Shown: positions 34,800 to 46,179 of the stretch, in pieces | How the letters are laid out: each line of letters opens with the position of its first letter | Numbering within the stretch: the stretch's first letter is position 1 | NCBI GenBank assembly: GCA_009823395.1 | Contig: CM020514.1 | Location: forward strand, 9,982,966 to 10,046,965 | Length of the DNA stretch: 64,000 nucleotides | Direction of reading: 5' to 3' | From: Thamnaconus septentrionalis | Taxonomy: Eukaryota > Chordata > Actinopteri > Tetraodontiformes > Monacanthidae | The notes under the pieces: model-generated | The model's input: only the letters and a program-made list of their open reading frames with translations | The model's database searches: none | Told to the model about the DNA's origin: nothing | Made by a program: the position numbers and the translations under genes

Positions 34800-35245
34800 A
34801 CAGATTATTTATTCAGCCGCTCGGCCGGGGCTGGATAGGGTTTAATAACTCTTGTTCCACCACAGGTGAGCGCTTATCTGGAAACTCTGACACTGGCAGA
34901 ATGGAAATAAGTTCCTCTGATATCACCATTACATGCGAGATGTATTTTCTTGAACCCCCAAAATTGGAAAGTAATAGTGGCCGCGCCAAGCGCCTCGCAG
35001 TTGTTGAGTATGTAATTTTGATATGCATTAGTATTATTGTCAGGCGGGAGGCCCCCCAGCGTGATTGCGGGTCTGTGGGGGCCGTTATTGTTGGGCGGGG
35101 AAGGCAGACGGGGGGAGAAAATAGTATTAAACCTGTCCTTGCCGTTGCAATCTGTCTGCATGTTTCTCTTTATCATTCCGCAGTTTCTATCCACTTACGC
35201 TATAATTAAGTTTCCTGACCCCTGCCTCGCAGCCTTAACTAGACA
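34800..35245. promoter_or_regulatory. Candidate enhancer block
   Basis: Unique sequence with GGGTTTAATAACTC, TATGTAATTTTGATATGCATTAG and two copies of a SOX-plus-GC module: TTATTGTCAGGCGGG (near 35034) and TTATTGTTGGGCGGG (near 35085). CCACAGGTGAGCG near 34860 looks like a splice donor, but no exon is visible beside it. Confidence 0.42.
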
Positions 35246-35339
35246 TTGGGAAATATACAGCCACTGCAGATCTCTTAGCCTGATGTGCCCCACCACCCCC
35301 CTCACTCCCCCCCTCTCCATCCTCGTCTATGAAAAACTC

Positions 35340-35371
35340 TTCCTCTCTCCCTCTCTCTCTCTCTCTCTCCC
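35340..35371. repeat. (CT)n tract
   Basis: Interrupted CT/CTCC run that continues as CT-rich sequence to 35425. Confidence 0.88.
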
Positions 35372-35425
35372 GCTGTCTCTCCTCCTCCTCCACCTCCTCC
35401 TCTCCTTCTTTTCTCCCTTTCTGTC

Positions 35426-35515
35426 CGAGTCTCCATGGCCCTGTAATGGAATAAGAATTATTAATCGAGTAATTGTGTGGAACACATTAGTTTGCATTGA
35501 ATCTCTCTCTCTCAT
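35426..35515. promoter_or_regulatory. Candidate regulatory block
   Basis: GTAATGGAATAAGAATTATTAATCG and GAGTAATTGTGTGG are homeodomain and SOX-type cores in unique sequence. Confidence 0.35.
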
Positions 35516-35616
35516 TTTCAATGCTTGATTACCAGGCTGTTGGGTCGACTCTGCCCCCCCAACCCCAACCCACCCCACCTAAACCTCTCTACCCTGCCGC
35601 ATCCAAACACGTAGAG

Positions 35617-35619
<3 letters not shown>

Positions 35620-35655
<36 letters not shown>
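35620..35655. repeat. (CA)n microsatellite
   Basis: About 18 CA units. Confidence 0.96.
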
Positions 35656-35657
<2 letters not shown>

Positions 35658-36124
35658 CTGTACCACTAGATCTCACTTGTCTAAATGCCATGTCTGAGCC
35701 CATGTTCCTCTTTTTTCATTTTTATTTTTTCAACACACGCGTGGAGAGACACGTGTAAACGCATGTGTTTGCGTCACACCTGATGCATGTGTGATGTGTC
35801 AGGAGAATTTAGGCTACCGCTGAAGGGGGGGTGTAAAAAATAGAAAAAAATAAAATAAAAACACTCCTGGGTTTTCTGATTTGCAACATCCCTGTAACCT
35901 TCGACGACATGTCAGATGAGGAATAAAGCGAAGCGGCAGAAAACAACCTCCAGCATGTACACAAAGATGAATGACAAAAATAGGGGTGTAAGACGAAAAA
36001 AAAAAAAAAAGCCCTAAAATCCTCCCCACCCCCCGACACCAAACGACATCAGACACAGATCCAGCGGCGCTGACGTTCGTCATAACAACAGCAGACAAAA
36101 AAAATAAAATTAAAAAATAAAATT

Positions 36125-36485
36125 AAATAAAATCCCTCTTCAATCATAATTAGTCTAATTAATTTAAATCAGTGTCGGATGCCTATCTAAACGCGGTGAC
36201 AGCGAACCAAATGAACATCCAGTCTGTAGCACATAGCCCTGGCCCTATACGTTCCCATAGTGAAACACACCCTCGTAGGATTAGAGGTGAAGAATAGGGG
36301 GATTATTATTTCATGACCTTTCAATCCGCTGCCTGTCAGGTTGAACTAAAGCCATATATGCTGCTGGAGGACTAATCTCCTTCTACCCTTTGTGTCCGCG
36401 AGGGATGTGTCATTTCTTTATCCCCTCTATACAGATTTAGTCCATAAAATAAACTTCCGAGCCTGATCTGATAAGAAGCCATCTC
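36125..36485. promoter_or_regulatory. Strong candidate enhancer block
   Basis: About 350 bases of unique sequence with no simple repeats: TCATAATTAGTCTAATTAATTTA, GGATTATTATTTC, GGACTAATCTCC, GTCATTTCTTTATCC and CTGATCTGATAAG. The density and spacing of TAAT cores match developmental enhancers. Conservation is untested. Confidence 0.47.
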
Positions 36486-36734
36486 CTTACCGGGATAAGG
36501 CTGCGGTGCTCCTGTCTCCCCCCGCAGCTGTATTTTTTTTTTTGGGTGGGGGGTGTCAGATAACTCAGACTGGGATGGGAACAGTCAGGAAATGCCACTT
36601 TGTCTGTCTGGGAGAAGGTGACAACAGGACGACAGTGACTCTGATTAGAAAACACTTTTTCACCACCGCCACCTCCTCCTCCTCCTCCTCCTTCATCTTC
36701 TCCTCTTCCTCTCCTTCCTCCTAGAACTGCTAAC

Positions 36735-37080
36735 ACTCTACTCTTTTTTAAACATTTATTTTCAAAACTTGCCAGTTGCACAAGTTAAATTTATAATTGA
36801 TTTCTGTAATCGCCACATTGTAAATAGCGGAAGGTGGCAGCCGCTCGGTCAGGTGATCCTGCGGCGAGGCAGCGATCCGCTGGTGATGTGGTCGGAACCT
36901 CTTTTCTCTTTTAGTTATTATTCCTCTAAAAATGTATTTCAATCTTTTTCTCAAGGTTCTGGTACGTTTCTGCTTAACTGCATTACACTGGGTGCGCGGC
37001 AGTATTTCAGGGACTTAATTTACCGAAATTCCTCTGTGGCCTGAAGGTCACTATCGACAGGTGTCAGAAATAATCATGAT
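36735..37080. promoter_or_regulatory. Candidate enhancer block
   Basis: Unique sequence with TTATAATTGATTTCTG, CCACATTGTAAATAG (SOX-like), CTTAATTTACC and AATAATCATGATTGG (palindromic AATCATGATT near 37072). A CTC-repeat patch (36671-36720) precedes it. Confidence 0.42.
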
Positions 37081-37743
37081 TGGGGTGGGGGCTGTAGTCA
37101 CTGCAGTGGTCAGTATCAAGGCAGCTGGAAAAAAATGAATAAAGTAAAATAAAACAAGCTGCATAAAAAAACAACTGCAAATTATAATAAAATACGTTGA
37201 TATGATTTCTACAAATTTCAGGGAAAATTGAGAGAGCAAAAAAAAAAAAGAACAGGAGAGCAGCAACTCGTTGCTTCTGTGCGAGAGAGACTTTGGAGAA
37301 TTATTTAAAAAAGGGAAAAAGTCCTTCAAACTGCTGCCAGTGGGTTGAAGCAGCCAATTTTACCTTCTAAATCAAGAAGGCTCTGGAAAGCACAGATGGA
37401 GGGGGATGGCGACGATTAAAAATAAAATAACCAGCTGTGGTCAAACGGCAGCAGCAGCAGCAACAACAACAACAAAAACAAGAAAATAATGTCATGCTGG
37501 GCCACAATCAGAAATAGAAACAATGTTTTAAAATAAGGCTGCTTGGAGACACAGCTGGGGGCGCTGCTCCCTGTCTGGTCATTTAAAAATCAGTAAAAGA
37601 TGATCAAATAAATCACTGCTGTTATTGCTGTAATATTTTGACGGCTGTTTTTGAATGGTTAATTTTTTTTCTTGCCTTTATGAGTCCTGTCATACCAGAA
37701 AAAGAGACTTTTTCGACTGCTACTCAAATGTGCTATGTTATCC

Positions 37744-37745
<2 letters not shown>
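37081..37745. other. Intergenic
   Basis: No gene. A CAG/CAA repeat lies at 37449-37475 and A-rich patches nearby. The rest is AT-rich and unique. Confidence 0.5.

Positions 37746-37786
<41 letters not shown>
37746..37786. repeat. (ATT)n microsatellite, left block
   Basis: About 13 ATT units directly adjoining an interspersed repeat. A matching ATT block lies on its other side. Confidence 0.96.
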
Positions 37787-37788
<2 letters not shown>

Positions 37789-37912
37789 TTCATTCATCTT
37801 CTATACCCGCTTATTCCAATTCAGGGTCACGGGGGTCTGCTGGAGCCTATCCCAGCTGTCTTAGGGCGAAGGCAGGGTGACACCCTGGACAAGTCGCCAG
37901 TTCATCGCAGGG
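37787..37912. mobile_element. LINE 3'-end fragment, fish type
   Basis: The sequence starts with an ATTC-repeat tail and reads CTTCTATACCCGCTTATTCC ... AGGGTCACGGGGGTCTGC TGGAGCCTATCCCAGCTG ... ACACCCTGGACAAGTCGCC ... CATCGCAGGGCT. I recognise this as a very common teleost LINE 3' untranslated tail. The exact clade is uncertain. It has no coding part. Confidence 0.7.
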
Positions 37913-37913
37913 C

Positions 37914-37968
<55 letters not shown>
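37913..37968. repeat. (ATT)n microsatellite, right block
   Basis: About 18 ATT units on the far side of the LINE fragment. Confidence 0.96.
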
Positions 37969-38429
37969 TTAGCCGGCGTGTGAAAGTGTTGTAATTGAAT
38001 GTGAGCCGTACGGATGCTGAATTGTGCTCGCGCTCTGGACCTCCTCCTCCTCCTCCTCCTCCTCCTCATCCTGCTCCTCCTCCGGCAGACCTGAAAGCAC
38101 CTATTCACTGTGCCCCTTTTGATTCCAGGCTCCTGTTCCTTCTCCGCTTGTTTCCTCACCTCCCTGCTCCACGCCGCATTATTGCTCTGATTGGTGCGGC
38201 GCGAAAAAGGAGAGATCCGTGCGCAGCGTGCGCGCGCGCACACACACACGTTTGTCCCAAAAAAGAGGCATCGGTGCCGTTTTGGTGCACACGCAACGCA
38301 ATACGCAAAGGGATAAATAAATTATAAAAAAAAAAACCTTCACACTTTTTGTATCAGAGGGAAAATATCTCTTTTTAAAAATAAAAAATAAAAAAAATAA
38401 AAAAAATATATATATACATATATATGTAT
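37969..38429. other. Intergenic
   Basis: CTC repeat at 38041-38082, a GC/CA patch at 38229-38250 and an A/T-rich stretch at 38380-38430. No gene. Confidence 0.5.
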
Positions 38430-38605
38430 GTGGGAGTTATGGAGATAAGAATCTGAGGATGCAGGGAGGACTTGGTGAGAAGTGACTAATTACCCCGTGG
38501 ACCGTCCTGATAGCAGAGAATAATTAGATTCGCACAAAAGACCCCAAACCAGCATCTGAATAACAAGAGCAACATTTTCAATAGAGAATTTAATTTGATT
38601 TTTTG
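38430..38605. promoter_or_regulatory. Candidate enhancer block
   Basis: GTGACTAATTACCCCG, GAATAATTAGATTCG, ATAACAAGAGCAAC (SOX-like) and GAATTTAATTTG lie in unique sequence. Function is inferred. Confidence 0.4.
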
Positions 38606-39178
38606 TTGCGCGCTCCCTCCGTACACTCGAAAGGCAAAGTGAGAGAAAAGCATTATGAGGATGATTTTTTTTTTTAAGACTAATAATAAGGGGGGGTTAT
38701 TTCCGGGACGGTTTCACGGTTGATTTGGTTTGTTTCAGAAAAGAAAAAAAGCTGACAAACCCCCCATGATGATTTTTTTTTTTAAGTAGCATGTGAGGCC
38801 TTCTTGGTAAATTAAATATTCAAAGCAAGAAAATGATTAGACAGCAAAACAAATTTAAATGATTAAATCATATGTCCTCATTTATTAGGAACCAAAGCCA
38901 TAAAGTTTTTTGTTTTGTTTTTTTAGAAGAAATTAACTATTAAAATGATGTTGCTTTAGAAAACAAATTTCCTTAAAGATAAAAAAAAAAAACAAGGATG
39001 TATTTTTTTTCATAAATGCTCACAATAAAAAAAGACCATATCATCGCAAATCTAAAAGGCTGAATATCAGTGAGTGTTGCAAATAAAAAAAATTAATTTA
39101 GATTTTAAAAACCACGAGTGTTGCAATTAAACAAAGGGGACAGAAACGGATGAGTGTGTGACTTAAAGAAAAAAAAAT
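38606..39178. other. AT-rich intergenic
   Basis: Many T and A runs and no gene or recognised repeat. Confidence 0.5.
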
Positions 39179-39445
39179 ATCCAATGCATAAATAGGTATT
39201 TCTCCGTATCCGTCATTTCCCTGCAGACGGAAATATTCGCGCGGAGGCAACGCCGCATGCAAATGGCGTCAGAGTGCTTTAGAAGATTAGAAGATAGACA
39301 GCCGGCTCGCAGTGGGCTGAGAGGAGTGGGCTCTCCTCCAAGACTGTGTCCTATCTCCTCAGGACTGCGGAAAGCATCCTAATCCCTTACCTTTCATAGT
39401 GATCTAAAGCCGATTTAGAAACTGTCACTACCCTAGTTTGTGTTT
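39179..39445. promoter_or_regulatory. Candidate regulatory block with octamer
   Basis: CGCATGCAAATGGCG contains the octamer ATGCAAAT near 39256. The surrounding unique sequence includes GGAAATATTCG and AGAAGATTAGAAGATAGAC. Function is inferred. Confidence 0.35.
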
Positions 39446-39626
39446 ATTTCATGTTCATCTGCAGCTCAAGGCGATACTTTGCACACCCACTTATGACACG
39501 GGCAAAAAAGACGGGTGCGTGTGTGTGTGTGTTTGTGCGTGTGTGTGAAGGAGAGCACGGGACAACAGGATGGAAACTAGTGAGGGGAAGGTGCACAAAG
39601 TTGACCAAGCAGACAAAAGAAAGTGC

Positions 39627-39650
39627 ATGCGTGTGTGTGTGTGTGTGTGT
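39627..39650. repeat. (GT)n microsatellite
   Basis: Short GT run. Confidence 0.9.
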
Positions 39651-39797
39651 TAGTACTAATTACACTGCATTGTTAATTAATGTGGACAGACCTCTTTTTT
39701 TTTCTTTTCTTTTTTACAGCGAGTCTGTGTCTCTGAAAAAAAAAGAAGGAGAAACTCAGCCTGGAATCACTTCCCGATATACAAACAGACTGTTTGG

Positions 39798-39798
<1 letters not shown>

Positions 39799-39851
<53 letters not shown>
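39799..39851. repeat. (CA)n microsatellite
   Basis: About 26 CA units. Confidence 0.97.
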
Positions 39852-39854
<3 letters not shown>

Positions 39855-40003
39855 GGAGCAGCCATTGACCGCTGAGCTGGCAGGCCTATAGGCGGCGGAC
39901 CACCGTCCTCTCCTCACCCTCCTGCTCCTCAAGGCCTTACTGTATTATTCTGTAAGCAGCAAGAGCCCAGCATTGACAGAGCTAATCACTGGAGGCAAGG
40001 GCT

Positions 40004-40008
<5 letters not shown>

Positions 40009-40043
<35 letters not shown>

Positions 40044-40044
40044 A

Positions 40045-40084
<40 letters not shown>

Positions 40085-40085
40085 G
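40009..40085. repeat. (CT)n then (GCAC)n compound microsatellite
   Basis: A CT block (40009-40039) is followed by about eleven GCAC units (40041-40085). Confidence 0.96.
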
Positions 40086-41190
40086 GCAGGCACACAGAGT
40101 GATTGACACACAATGGCAGCAAATCTATGCAGTGCCCCCCTGTCCTGCTTTTTGCTTTCTCTCTCCCAGCAGAAGAGACAAGGGGGAGGTTAGAGTGTGT
40201 GTGCATGTGTGTGTGTGTGTGTGTGCGATGATTCAAGCAACTGGCAGCCGACAAACAAGCATGGATCGAGCCCCCCCCCAAAATGGACATGAAGACGGTG
40301 GTGGAAAAAAAAGAGAGAGAGAGAAAGAAAAAAAAGATGAATTTGTGCCTCACGCCATTGCTTTCTCCTGCTCTTAATCCACCAACTCCAACTCCAACAC
40401 CAACACCAACCAACGGCCCCTCCCTCCCCCAAGCACTCTGTCAGGTACAGCAGCCAATCTGGAGTTTCAACCCCTCTCGCACGAATTTGATCCGCGCGCT
40501 GGCGAAAGCCCAGGGAAACATTGATCCTGTTATCATCTCGCCTGGGAGGGAGAGAGAGAGAGAGAGGGAGAGAGAAGAGAGGGGGAGACGCGGAGGAGTA
40601 AGGGGGTGCGCATTGTTTATCCTCGGGGCCGGGGGTCCTACCCATATTCATAAAAAAAACCCTTGCCGTGCTGCCTTCCTCCAGACAGGGTTGATGGAAA
40701 AGCAACGGCCGCACGTGGAAGCAGTTTGGGGTTTTATTTATTATCAGCTGAGGGGGAAATTTAGTCATCGAGGCAATTTGTTGAAACAGGCTTTTTAAAG
40801 ACCCGACTTGGGTCTCACCTGCACGCAAAGTCGCAAAAGTATGACGAGAACGACCAGTTTTCAGCTAAATACACGCAACCAGAGGTGTCCATCTGATTAA
40901 CAGGGGAGGAGGCTCAGCAGTAGGTCTCAGTATCAGGACACTAGTGTTCCTACTAGATCCCTCAATGGCTGTTTTCTTTTTACTCTGATTTTACATTGTT
41001 CTCCCATTTGGATTGTTGCACGAGCGCTGCCTTGTTTGTGTTTTGTTCTTTAACAAGCTCACCGGAATTCACCTGCGACGGCCGAGGGCAACAAAGCTCA
41101 GGGTGCTGAAATGAAACAAGGAGCGATATTTGCAAGTGAAGAGTCTGGAAGACGGTGAGAATGAGAAACATTTTCCTCAATAAAATTTAT
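40086..41190. other. Intergenic
   Basis: There is no gene. A GT run at 40195-40224, AACTCC/AACACC short repeats at 40384-40412 and GA-rich sequence at 40551-40585 are simple-sequence patches. The remainder is unique. Confidence 0.5.
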
Positions 41191-41467
41191 AGCTCAGCTC
41201 AGTGGTCAAGTGGTAGAGTGTCTGCCCTGAGACTAGTAGGTTGTGGGTTTGATCCCCGGCTGGGTCATACCAAAGACTGTAAAAATGGTACCCATTGCCT
41301 CCCTGCTTGGTACTCAGTATTCCGGGTTGGAATTTGGGGGTTCGATCATCCAACGATTCCCGGGCGCGGCACCGCTGCTGCCCACCGCTCCCTCAGGGGA
41401 TGATGGGTCAAATGCAGAGGACAAATTTTGGATCTTTCGGGATGCGACAATCACTGGGACTTTAACG
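41191..41467 (+). mobile_element. tRNA-derived SINE
   Basis: The head carries an A-box-like region (CAGTGGTCAAGTGGTAGAG, about 41200-41218) and a B box GGTTTGATCCC (41246-41256), so it derives from a tRNA. The tRNA-unrelated body reads CCATTGCCTCCCTGCTTGG and GGCGCGGCACCGCTGCTGCC, ending near GGGACTTTAACGTG. I recognise this SINE type from percomorph fish. A tandem GCTCA at the head and lack of an intact tRNA fold exclude a working tRNA. Target duplications are unclear. Confidence 0.8.
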
Positions 41468-42370
41468 TGAACTTTAAACCAAAAAATCCAAATTTTCCCG
41501 TTTAAGTAGGAAAACAGTCTTTTATCGTTGGAAAATAAAATATTCCCTGGAAAACTCTTCTGTTTGGCGGTACAGAATCCCCCAATGCAAGCAGCCTCGG
41601 GCTGCTCCGGGTGTTCTTTAGGTCCTCGCTAATCCCCGATGCTTCCGGGCCTTTTGTCTCCGCCAAAGTCTCTGTCAGACTCGACATCTCCAGGCGGTCC
41701 GACCCGTCCTGACACCCGGGCCGGCCATCACATGCGGGCCGTGTGCTTGGTTGCCCAAGGTGACAGAAAGTGGCGAGGTTAATTAAAGAGTGGACGGCAC
41801 TCCACGCTGCACTCACACACTCCTGCCATTGTGGTGAGCACCACTCCTGCCACACACTCGCTCAAGAGTTATTTCCCCTTCTGTTTCATGGGACGTCGAG
41901 GGGAGGTGGTGGTGGTGGTGGTGGGGGCCGTGGCGGGCAAACGTGCACAGACGCGCGCACGGACAACCCACCACCCCGCAGCCGCCACCTCTGCATAGAC
42001 TTATCCAGATAGCCGGAGGATAAGACTTTCAATTCAGCTCGATGTTATCGTCCCTCCTTTCTAGGGGAGAAATATGAACCTGTCGCACGGGGCGCCTTAC
42101 AGATTTGTTACATAGTTCCACAGCAGATAAATCTGACAATAGGGGCCAGGGCCCTGCCCCCCACCACACTGCATACACGCACAGTTAGCAGGAGCGGCGG
42201 CGGCGGCAACGGCGCTAATCATTAGGAGGAGATCACATCTGGCCTGACAGCAGCTGCATCACTGTTTAGAGGAGCTGCCAGCGTGAGAAACACGCAGGTC
42301 GATTCCCTTTTCTTCCCCCGGACAGAGTGGGTGTTCTTCTCATTCATTTCTTCTCTCCCGGCCCTTTTCT
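41468..42370. other. Intergenic with candidate regulatory stretch
   Basis: No gene. A GGT repeat lies at 41903-41922. The unique stretch 42000-42160 (TATCCAGATAGCCGGAGGATAAG, GATGTTATCG, TAAATCTGACAATAGGGG) contains GATA-type and SOX-type cores and may be regulatory. Confidence 0.4.
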
Positions 42371-42714
42371 CTGAGCCAGCCAATTAACCTGGGAGCAGTG
42401 CACTAATGAGTTCCCTCTGGTGGCTCGGCGGCGCTCAATGGCGCGGAGGGAAGGGTGAGCGCAGAAGGGAAAGAGGAGACGGGGTCAGGGAGGGATGGCA
42501 CCGGGCTGCGAGGGAGGGAGAGAGGTGCAGACACGGCGGAAGGGGAGGCGGGGGGGGTGTTTTGAAAGGAGACAGAAAAAAAAGGTGAAGAAGGGTTGAT
42601 AAAAGGGGTGAGGAGAGAGGAGGAGGGCGGGGAGGCGGGGGGTGGGGTTGCGGTGAGGACGGAGCTGTCCAGGTCAAGGAAAAACGGGACGGGGGCTGAT
42701 GCAGGAGGAGAGGC
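42371..42714. other. Intergenic, purine-rich
   Basis: GGA/GGGA-rich low-complexity sequence with a short unique start (AGCCAATTAACC near 42378). Long frames on the minus strand are artefacts of composition. Confidence 0.5.
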
Positions 42715-42815
42715 AGCCATGCAGTTGGCCACGCTGGGCCTATCACCAAGACATTGTCAGCCAGACAATGGCCTTATCAGCCTGCCTTTCACACCAGTCT
42801 GATTAACTGGGAGGA
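42715..42815. promoter_or_regulatory. Candidate SoxB1-responsive element
   Basis: CATTGTC (42752-42758) and GACAATG (42764-42770) form a perfect 7-bp inverted repeat with a 5-bp spacer. Outside them lie GGGCCTATCA and GGCCTTATCA, in direct orientation. Paired head-to-head SOX sites of this layout bind SOX dimers or pairs. The block ends with TCTGATTAACTGGG. Confidence 0.48.
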
Positions 42816-44087
42816 CTGGGAAGAAGACGGCGGGGACGGGCGGGCGGCTGGTGGGGGGGAAAGGGTGCGTCCTTGTAACCAGGCCGCTAAAATGTCAGCG
42901 GCCGGGACTGGTGCACCCCCCCCTGCCCCCGATCGCCCCTTGACCAGAGTGAAGACGAGGACCAGTGTGTGAAAAAAACTACACAATCCTAAATATTGGA
43001 GCGCGAACGAGCAAATCTGCAAAAACAATGTGAAGTGAGCGAGACCCCAGGAGGTGCCGGGTCAAGAGAGACGCAAATTGTAGAAAAGAAAGAGTTGTAA
43101 ACCACAACCACGACATCACAAATGGACAAAAACCATGCTGAGATTAAAATCCTAATGTGCAAGATTTTAAAGGAGTCGGTTGGAAGGATGGAATACCTAA
43201 AGACTGTGGCAAATTAAATAAACAAATGAGTCTTTTCTCAGATATTTCAGTTTTAAAAATTTAAAACTGAACACAGTTATATTTTCATTTTCTAAATAAC
43301 AAGCATTTGTATTCCCACAAAGAGCTGATCAACTAATGAGATATGACATAACCATGTGGCTCCTCCAGCAGCCTCACAGAGAGATGTGAGTTCACGGTTA
43401 GAAAACAGCAACTGATATAAAGGCTGCTGGGCAATGTGCTTTCTTACCGCTGCTAAATCTCACACCAAATAACATCACATTGAAACAGAACAATGAGAGA
43501 AGCTGAGAGCAGAGCGCGCCCACCGCCCAACGGCTGATCATCAATTCATCCCGCTTGCGATGCTAATCTACGAATTATTTAAGAGCATTAAGACCCATAA
43601 CAACACCATTTGCCAGCTATTGGAGCCGCAAAAAAAAAAAAAAAAAAAAAAACAGTCAGGCCATCTTTGTCTGCCAGCGACTCTCTCTCACTCTCTCTTT
43701 CTCTCACTCTCTCTCTCTCTCTCAGAGCTTGGCGAGAGCTGCTGGGGACCGACAAATGACTAAGAGCACAACTGTTTGTGTCATTGTTCAATTAGTCGCA
43801 CATATTGATCCCCGGGGCTTGTTTGTTTATTCGCTCGCCGCCTTTCGGCGTTCGTGCGGCCTTGACAGCCGCGTCTCACTCGGCGCTGGGAGACAATGAG
43901 AGGCGGGAGGTGACGGAGGGGCGGCGGTGAGGGGAGGAGCGGTGAGGACGAGGAGCGGTGAGGACGAGGAGCGGTGAGGACGAGGCAGATGGGAGATGAA
44001 AACTTTCAGCGGGGACGTTTCAGTAGGAAGCTCAACGTCTTGGTTCCAATGTAGGGAAAAATATCTCCATAAAATTAGCAGGAGAGG

Positions 44088-44091
<4 letters not shown>
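42816..44091. other. Intergenic
   Basis: No gene. Poly-A lies at 43631-43651 and CT repeats at 43681-43724. A 16-bp tandem repeat (AGGAGCGGTGAGGACG) occurs three times at 43935-43982. The AT-rich unique stretch 43130-43480 has no clear features. Confidence 0.5.

Positions 44092-44140
<49 letters not shown>
44092..44140. repeat. (GA)n microsatellite
   Basis: About 24 GA units. Confidence 0.97.
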
Positions 44141-44145
<5 letters not shown>

Positions 44146-44925
44146 CCTTGCGTTACGTTCCCGTCGCTCGGTTACGTCAATTTGCAGAGGAGCGTCGTTT
44201 AAAAATAAAAAATTAAAAAAAAAGTAATCCCGAGAGCAACAAGTGGTTGCACTCTTCATTTCCTTCTTTCTTACCCTCCCCCCCTCCAACCCAACCCCCG
44301 ATTTCTTCTTTGAAAAGAAAAGGATGCGGTAATTAGAGGGTAGGACCAGGTAGAAGTGCACATCTCGAGTGCCTGCCGCCGCTCGCTCTCGTCCAGGGAA
44401 GGAAGAAGGGGAGGACGGCAGGAGGGAGCCGTGGTGGTGGTGGTGGTGGTGGTGGAGGTAGGGCGGGGGGTTTGGGGTGGTGGGAGGAATAGAGGGAATA
44501 GAGGGGTGCCTGGCGGGGGGTTCGGAGCATATTGGGTCAAAGAAAATAAAACGCGTCATTTAGCCGAAGAAAGTGGATGAGAGCAGCGTCCACGGAGGGT
44601 CGGGGTGGGGTGGCTCGGGGCGAGGCTGTTAAATAAGGCGGGGGTAGGGGGGGTTGCGTGAGGAGGGGGGTTGGCGGGGTTGATGTGGGGTGCCCACCCA
44701 CGGTACAACTCGGCCCAACAAAGCTGCTTCTGTCTTGGCCTCCCTCCTCCACAGACCTCCTTGAGTGGGCAGGATTCCATTAGCAAGCTGCACAACCTGG
44801 GGGTCTATTCAGCCGCCCCGGCCCTCCGTCCAGGCCCGACTGAGTGCGTCCTCGCACAATCACAATGACGCGCACGCACACACACATACAGGAGCACTCA
44901 TTCACGTCGCTCGCTCGCGCACGCA
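44141..44925. other. Intergenic, GC-skewed simple sequence
   Basis: GGT repeat at 44432-44457 and G-rich sequence to about 44690, then unique sequence and a CA patch. No gene. Confidence 0.5.
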
Positions 44926-45070
44926 CACACAGAGCCCCGCTAATTAATCCTCAGATTACCCAGCCAATTATTACCACACTTGTGCTAATTATAAATTATT
45001 TAAAGCATTTCCCAATTAGGGTTTACATGCTCAGTCGGGCAGGAGTCTGCCTCCGTAAACCAACTGGTTT
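44926..45070. promoter_or_regulatory. Strong candidate enhancer block
   Basis: GCTAATTAATCC, CAGATTACCC, CCAATTATTACC, GTGCTAATTATAAATTATTTAAAG and CCCAATTAGGG cluster within 100 bases. Each is a homeodomain-type core. Function is inferred. Confidence 0.43.
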
Positions 45071-45512
45071 TTTATAGTTGGAGACGGTGCTGGAAGGGTG
45101 GTGGTGGTGGCGGGGGGAGGTACAGTCTCCGGGTCTGCCTGACCGAGGTAATCACGCCGTCTCAGCAAATCACCCCACCCCACCACAACCAACCCATCCG
45201 CCCCGACCTCGCTCCCCCGGTCCTCCCGTTAGGACGTGCGTTTGGCGGGTGGGAGGTGGGGGTGGTGGTGGTGGGGTCACGAGGACAGACAAGGGGAGGA
45301 GAGAGAAAAGAAATAAAACAACAAAAGACGTGCTCCTTCAGTGCTGCTGCGCTACTGTAGGTCGCTCTTGTTAAGGCCCGGGGACAGTGATTAGGAGAGC
45401 CCACAATAAGACCTGCCAGGAAACACATGCCAATTAGGTTACCAGGAGAACCACCGGCCCTCATCGCTATGGGAAACCCACTAGTTTCTGCGCCACACGG
45501 CCCCCCACACAC
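45071..45512. other. Intergenic
   Basis: GGT-rich patches at 45100-45120 and 45250-45275 and C-rich sequence between them. No gene. Confidence 0.5.

Positions 45513-46179
<667 letters not shown>

Noticed and set aside
34855..34870. Splice-donor-like CACAGGTGAG
   Set aside because: No open exon, acceptor or coding signal accompanies it. A match to a donor consensus alone is common by chance.
41191..41265. Possible tRNA gene
   Set aside because: The A and B boxes are degenerate, the arms do not fold into a full cloverleaf, and the sequence continues into a SINE body.
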